Shown in pieces: positions 7,320 to 8,740 of a stretch of 8,740 nt of DNA. The notes beneath the pieces were generated by a model. It did not search any database and was not told the DNA's origin. It worked only from the letters and a program-made list of their open reading frames with translations. This DNA comes from Phycisphaeraceae bacterium. GTDB lineage: Bacteria; Planctomycetota; Phycisphaerae; Phycisphaerales; Zrk34. The position numbers were made by a program, and so were the translations under genes. The stretch is taken from contig JANQJT010000269.1 in the NCBI GenBank assembly GCA_028281485.1, positions 1 through 8,740 of the forward strand. Reading direction: 5' to 3'. The first letter of the stretch is position 1; each line of letters begins with the position of its first letter.

Positions 7320-7682
7320 GGTCTGTAGCTTCCCTTGGGTGGCTTGAGCGTTATGTCTATCGTAGGCGAGCGCCGTAGGTTAGGCCAAGAACGAATACGC
7401 GGCAATACCCCGTGTTTGTAGGCCCGACAAGCCCCGAAATCGCGTCCAGACACGCGGTCGGTTCACAACACCGCTCACCACTGTTGCATCTGGCCGTTCG
7501 TGCGCGTTTCGCATCCTCACGCCGATTGGCCGAGTCGCAACGCGCAACGGTCTTGTCGGGATCGCTACGTCTCGTTCGACACGCGGCCGCCCCGTGGTCG
7601 ATCACGCTTCAACGGGTCATCAAAGCGCCTGGTCACACGCCCACGATCGACCGATGATTGCAAAAAAAGTTCGCATAACTGC
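7320..7682. other. Intergenic region upstream of aceE, no gene recognised
   Basis: This part of the aceE-eda gap holds the aceE leader and promoter candidate and, beyond that, no feature I can name. Short open frames exist on both strands (7412-7657 plus, 7357-7605 minus), but they encode Arg/Ser/Ala- or Cys-rich low-complexity proteins with no ribosome site and no family likeness. An 8-bp inverted repeat, TGCGCGTT (7501-7508) and AACGCGCA (7539-7546), is present. A run of seven A lies at 7664-7670, just upstream of the next promoter candidate, and could act as an UP-like element. Confidence 0.45.
7359..7388 (-). promoter_or_regulatory. Possible sigma70-like promoter of aceE
   Basis: On the minus strand TTGGCC (7388-7383, 4 of 6 matches) is followed after 18 nt by TACGAT (7364-7359, 4 of 6). 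The transcript would start near 7352 with a leader of about 33 nt before the ATG at 7319. The elements are moderate, so this is a candidate only. Confidence 0.4.
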
Positions 7683-7711
7683 TTGCGACGCGATAGCCAT
7701 CTCTTCATAAT
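7683..7711 (+). promoter_or_regulatory. Sigma70-like promoter of a putative small RNA
   Basis: TTGCGA (7683-7688, 4 of 6 matches) and CATAAT (7706-7711, 5 of 6) are separated by exactly 17 nt, with an A-tract (7664-7670) a short way upstream. The predicted start is near 7718. It points toward the terminator at 7852-7883 and has no protein gene directly downstream. Confidence 0.5.
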
Positions 7712-7803
7712 GAGTGTGTCGCCACGCGAACGCGCATCGGCACTCGTTGATCGCGCCGCCGCGCCAGGCAGTCAGCATTACCGGCGACTTCACAATGCCT
7801 CGC

Positions 7804-7841
7804 ATCCGGTGGTGAGCCGAAGCGCCACGGCATCACCGGAT
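7804..7841 (+). other. Strong RNA hairpin inside the putative small RNA
   Basis: ATCCGGTGGT (7804-7813) pairs with ATCACCGGAT (7832-7841) with one G-U pair. After a 2-nt bulge (GA), GCCG (7816-7819) pairs with CGGC (7828-7831) around the 8-nt loop AAGCGCCA. The result is a 14-bp bulged stem 10 nt upstream of the terminator. This is too regular to be dismissed as background. Confidence 0.6.
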
Positions 7842-7851
7842 TGCAATAAAT

Positions 7852-7883
7852 CGCCGCATGCCTCGCGTGCGGCGTTTTTCTTT
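7852..7883 (+). terminator. Rho-independent terminator upstream of eda
   Basis: CGCCGCATGC (7852-7861) and GCGTGCGGCG (7865-7874) form a 10-bp stem with one G-U pair and a 3-nt loop, followed by TTTTTCTTT (7875-7883). On the plus strand no protein gene precedes it, since aceE reads away. It therefore implies an otherwise unannotated plus-strand transcript. Confidence 0.78.
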
Positions 7884-7924
7884 GGACATCGTTCCTGCGT
7901 CCAACCCCCGTGTCCCCACGCGAC

Positions 7925-7930
7925 TATAAT
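7925..7930 (+). promoter_or_regulatory. -10 box of eda, nearly leaderless
   Basis: A perfect TATAAT ends 11 nt before the eda ATG (7942-7944). Transcription would begin around 7936-7938, leaving only about 4-6 nt of leader. No TTGACA-like -35 is visible 16-18 nt upstream, and there is no Shine-Dalgarno sequence between the box and the ATG. Confidence 0.55.
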
Positions 7931-7941
7931 CGCGTTCGCAC

Positions 7942-8565
7942 ATGCTCCAGCGCAACCCCATCATCGCCATCATCCGCGCCGATCAATCCGTCGGCCTGGC
8001 CGACGCCTGCGCCGCGCTCTACGCCGGCGGTCTCGAAGCCGTCGAAGTCACACTCAACACACCCGATGCGCTGACGATCATTCAACAGGTGCGCGGGTCT
8101 ATCGCAAACGACTGCCTCATCGGTGCCGGCACGGTTCGCACCGCCGACGATGCGCGCCGCGCCATCGAAGCCGGCGCACAGTTCCTCGTCGCACCCACGT
8201 TCGATCGGCCCACCATCGAGGCGGCCGTCGCCGCAAGCATTCCCATCTGCCCCGGCGCGTACACGCCGACGGAGGTGGCCGTGGCCTCCGATGCCGGTGC
8301 GACGATGGTCAAGGTCTTCCCCGCCGACAGCCTCGGCCCTGCCTACATCAAGGCCCTGCTCGCCCCGATGCCCGAGCTACGGCTCGTGCCCACCGGGGGC
8401 GTGCGTCTGACCAACCTCGCCGATTACATCGCCGCCGGTGCCGCCGCCGTCGGGGTGGGTGGCTCGCTGGTCAGCCCCGCTCTCGTCGCCGCAAAGCAAT
8501 GGGACCGGCTCACCGCCGACGCCGAATCGTGGACCTCAGCTGCGGCCGCCTGGCAGCCACGCTGA
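7942..8565 (+). CDS. eda: KDPG/KHG aldolase family protein (2-dehydro-3-deoxy-6-phosphogluconate aldolase)
   Basis: This 207-residue class I aldolase probably splits 2-keto-3-deoxy-6-phosphogluconate into pyruvate and glyceraldehyde 3-phosphate, the last step of the Entner-Doudoroff pathway. Family members can also act on 4-hydroxy-2-oxoglutarate or 6-phosphogalactonate analogues. The TIM-barrel motifs appear in order: IIRAD with Arg12 for phosphate or substrate binding, EVTLNTP with catalytic-base Glu35, GAGTV (61-65), FLVAP (81-85), CPGAYTPTE (103-111), VKVFPA with Schiff-base Lys124, and PTGGV followed by GVGGSLV at the phosphate-binding end. Length and residues are normal. The ATG at 7942 is used because the protein begins directly with the first strand, NPIIAIIR; there is no Shine-Dalgarno, and the -10 box lies 11 nt upstream. 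It is divergent from aceE, which consumes its product pyruvate. Without edd or sugar-acid genes nearby, the exact substrate is not settled. Confidence 0.9.
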   Translation: MLQRNPIIAIIRADQSVGLADACAALYAGGLEAVEVTLNTPDALTIIQQVRGSIANDCLIGAGTVRTADDARRAIEAGAQFLVAPTFDRPTIEAAVAASIPICPGAYTPTEVAVASDAGATMVKVFPADSLGPAYIKALLAPMPELRLVPTGGVRLTNLADYIAAGAAAVGVGGSLVSPALVAAKQWDRLTADAESWTSAAAAWQPR

Positions 8566-8624
8566 TCACACCCGAAGACCCACGCTGGCCAAAACCCCGT
8601 TTCCGATCAATAATGGCCCGGTTC
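8566..8624 (+). promoter_or_regulatory. eda-tRNA spacer with probable tRNA promoter
   Basis: TGGCCA (8586-8591, 4 of 6 matches) and AATAAT (8609-8614, 5 of 6) are 17 nt apart and would start transcription near 8621, about 4 nt before the tRNA. No terminator hairpin is visible after eda, so read-through from eda into the tRNA is also possible. Confidence 0.45.
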
Positions 8625-8697
8625 GCCACCGTAGCTCAATTGGCAGAGCAGCGCATTTGTAATGCGCAGGTTACCGGTTCAAGTCCGGTCGGTGGCT
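8625..8697 (+). tRNA. tRNA-Thr, anticodon UGU
   Basis: This is a full 73-nt cloverleaf. Acceptor arms GCCACCG (8625-8631) and CGGTGGC (8690-8696) pair perfectly. The D arm is GCTC/GAGC, and the anticodon stem GCGCA/TGCGC (8651-8655, 8663-8667) closes the loop TTTGTAA with anticodon TGT at 8658-8660. The T arm is ACCGG-TTCAAGT-CCGGT. The UGU anticodon reads ACA and, with wobble, other Thr codons. The discriminator is T (8697) and CCA is not encoded, so a tRNA nucleotidyltransferase must add it. A run of five T (8697-8701) starts at the discriminator and may help end transcription. Confidence 0.96.
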
Positions 8698-8740
8698 TTT
8701 TCGCTTGGCTGACACCCGCGTACTTTCCACCCACCGCGTG

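Larger units (their letters stand above)
7718..7883 (+). ncRNA. Putative small RNA or terminated leader between aceE and eda
   Basis: A promoter candidate (7683-7711) and a strong terminator (7852-7883) on the same strand bracket about 165 nt with no credible open frame. Inside lies a robust hairpin (7804-7841). Its 5' side ATCCGGTGGT (7804-7813) could alternatively pair through CCGGT with the upstream ACCGG (7780-7784). Repeats of CGCCGC (7754-7762) could pair with the 3' arm of the terminator, which would be an anti-terminator arrangement. It does not show the signatures I know for tmRNA, RNase P RNA or SRP RNA. It may be a free-standing sRNA, or a regulated leader of eda (ATG at 7942) from which transcripts escape only when the terminator is disrupted. 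The class is unknown and transcription is inferred. Confidence 0.4.

Noticed and set aside
7357..7657. Two opposing frames of about 80 codons in the aceE-eda gap
   Set aside because: Both are low-complexity, overlap each other and the aceE promoter region, and have no ribosome-binding site. The plus-strand one also begins at a non-ATG codon.
7664..7689. Possible minus-strand terminator: TCGCA/TGCGA stem followed by seven T
   Set aside because: The stem is only 5 bp with an 8-nt loop, and no minus-strand gene lies to its right within the window that would need it.
7620..7805. 61-codon minus-strand frame (MRGIVKSP...)
   Set aside because: There is no Shine-Dalgarno upstream and no recognisable family, and it is antisense to the candidate RNA with its promoter and hairpin.
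1..8740. CRISPR arrays, insertion sequences, integrase or phage genes
   Set aside because: No regularly spaced repeats, transposase-like proteins or terminal inverted repeats were seen; the tRNA-Thr has no integrase or duplicated 3' end next to it within the window.

Overview
This window is GC-rich bacterial DNA. Its core is a complete pyruvate dehydrogenase (PDH) complex locus on the minus strand. The genes, read right to left, are a homodimeric-type E1 (aceE, 4632-7319), a two-lipoyl-domain E2 (aceF, 2796-4397), a small uncharacterised lipoprotein (2037-2720) and an E3 dihydrolipoamide dehydrogenase (lpd, 483-1916). The first 100 bases hold the 5' end of a further minus-strand gene for an exported protein. 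To the right, on the plus strand, are a KDPG-aldolase-type gene (eda, 7942-8565) and a tRNA-Thr(UGU) gene (8625-8697). The lipoprotein, the exported protein and the proteobacterial-style AceE/AceF/Lpd set suggest a Gram-negative-type envelope. Several traits together make a planctomycete (Phycisphaerae-like) source possible: a GC-rich genome with AT-rich regulatory islands, a tRNA without encoded CCA, and weak Shine-Dalgarno usage. That is a guess; no marker in the window fixes the phylum.

The PDH locus is not a simple operon. aceE, aceF and lpd are each followed closely by a hairpin-plus-T-tract terminator on their own strand (4555-4583, 2739-2768 and 425-447). The gaps in front of aceE, aceF and lpd each contain a promoter-like sequence. 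The lipoprotein gene begins only 18 nt after the T-tract of the aceF terminator, so it probably depends on read-through. Together the three enzymes convert pyruvate, CoA and NAD+ to acetyl-CoA, CO2 and NADH. The KDPG aldolase makes pyruvate, the substrate of AceE, and is transcribed divergently from aceE.

The most interesting non-coding part is the 622-bp gap between aceE and eda. It holds a plus-strand sigma70-like promoter (7683-7711), a strong 14-bp hairpin (7804-7841) and a rho-independent terminator (7852-7883), with no credible protein gene between them. This looks like a small RNA of about 165 nt or a terminated leader upstream of eda. The eda gene then has its own perfect TATAAT only 11 nt before its ATG, implying a nearly leaderless mRNA. 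A second island, 101-482, is AT-rich for this genome and carries a cluster of direct and inverted copies of an A-tract/CGG motif upstream of the truncated exported-protein gene.
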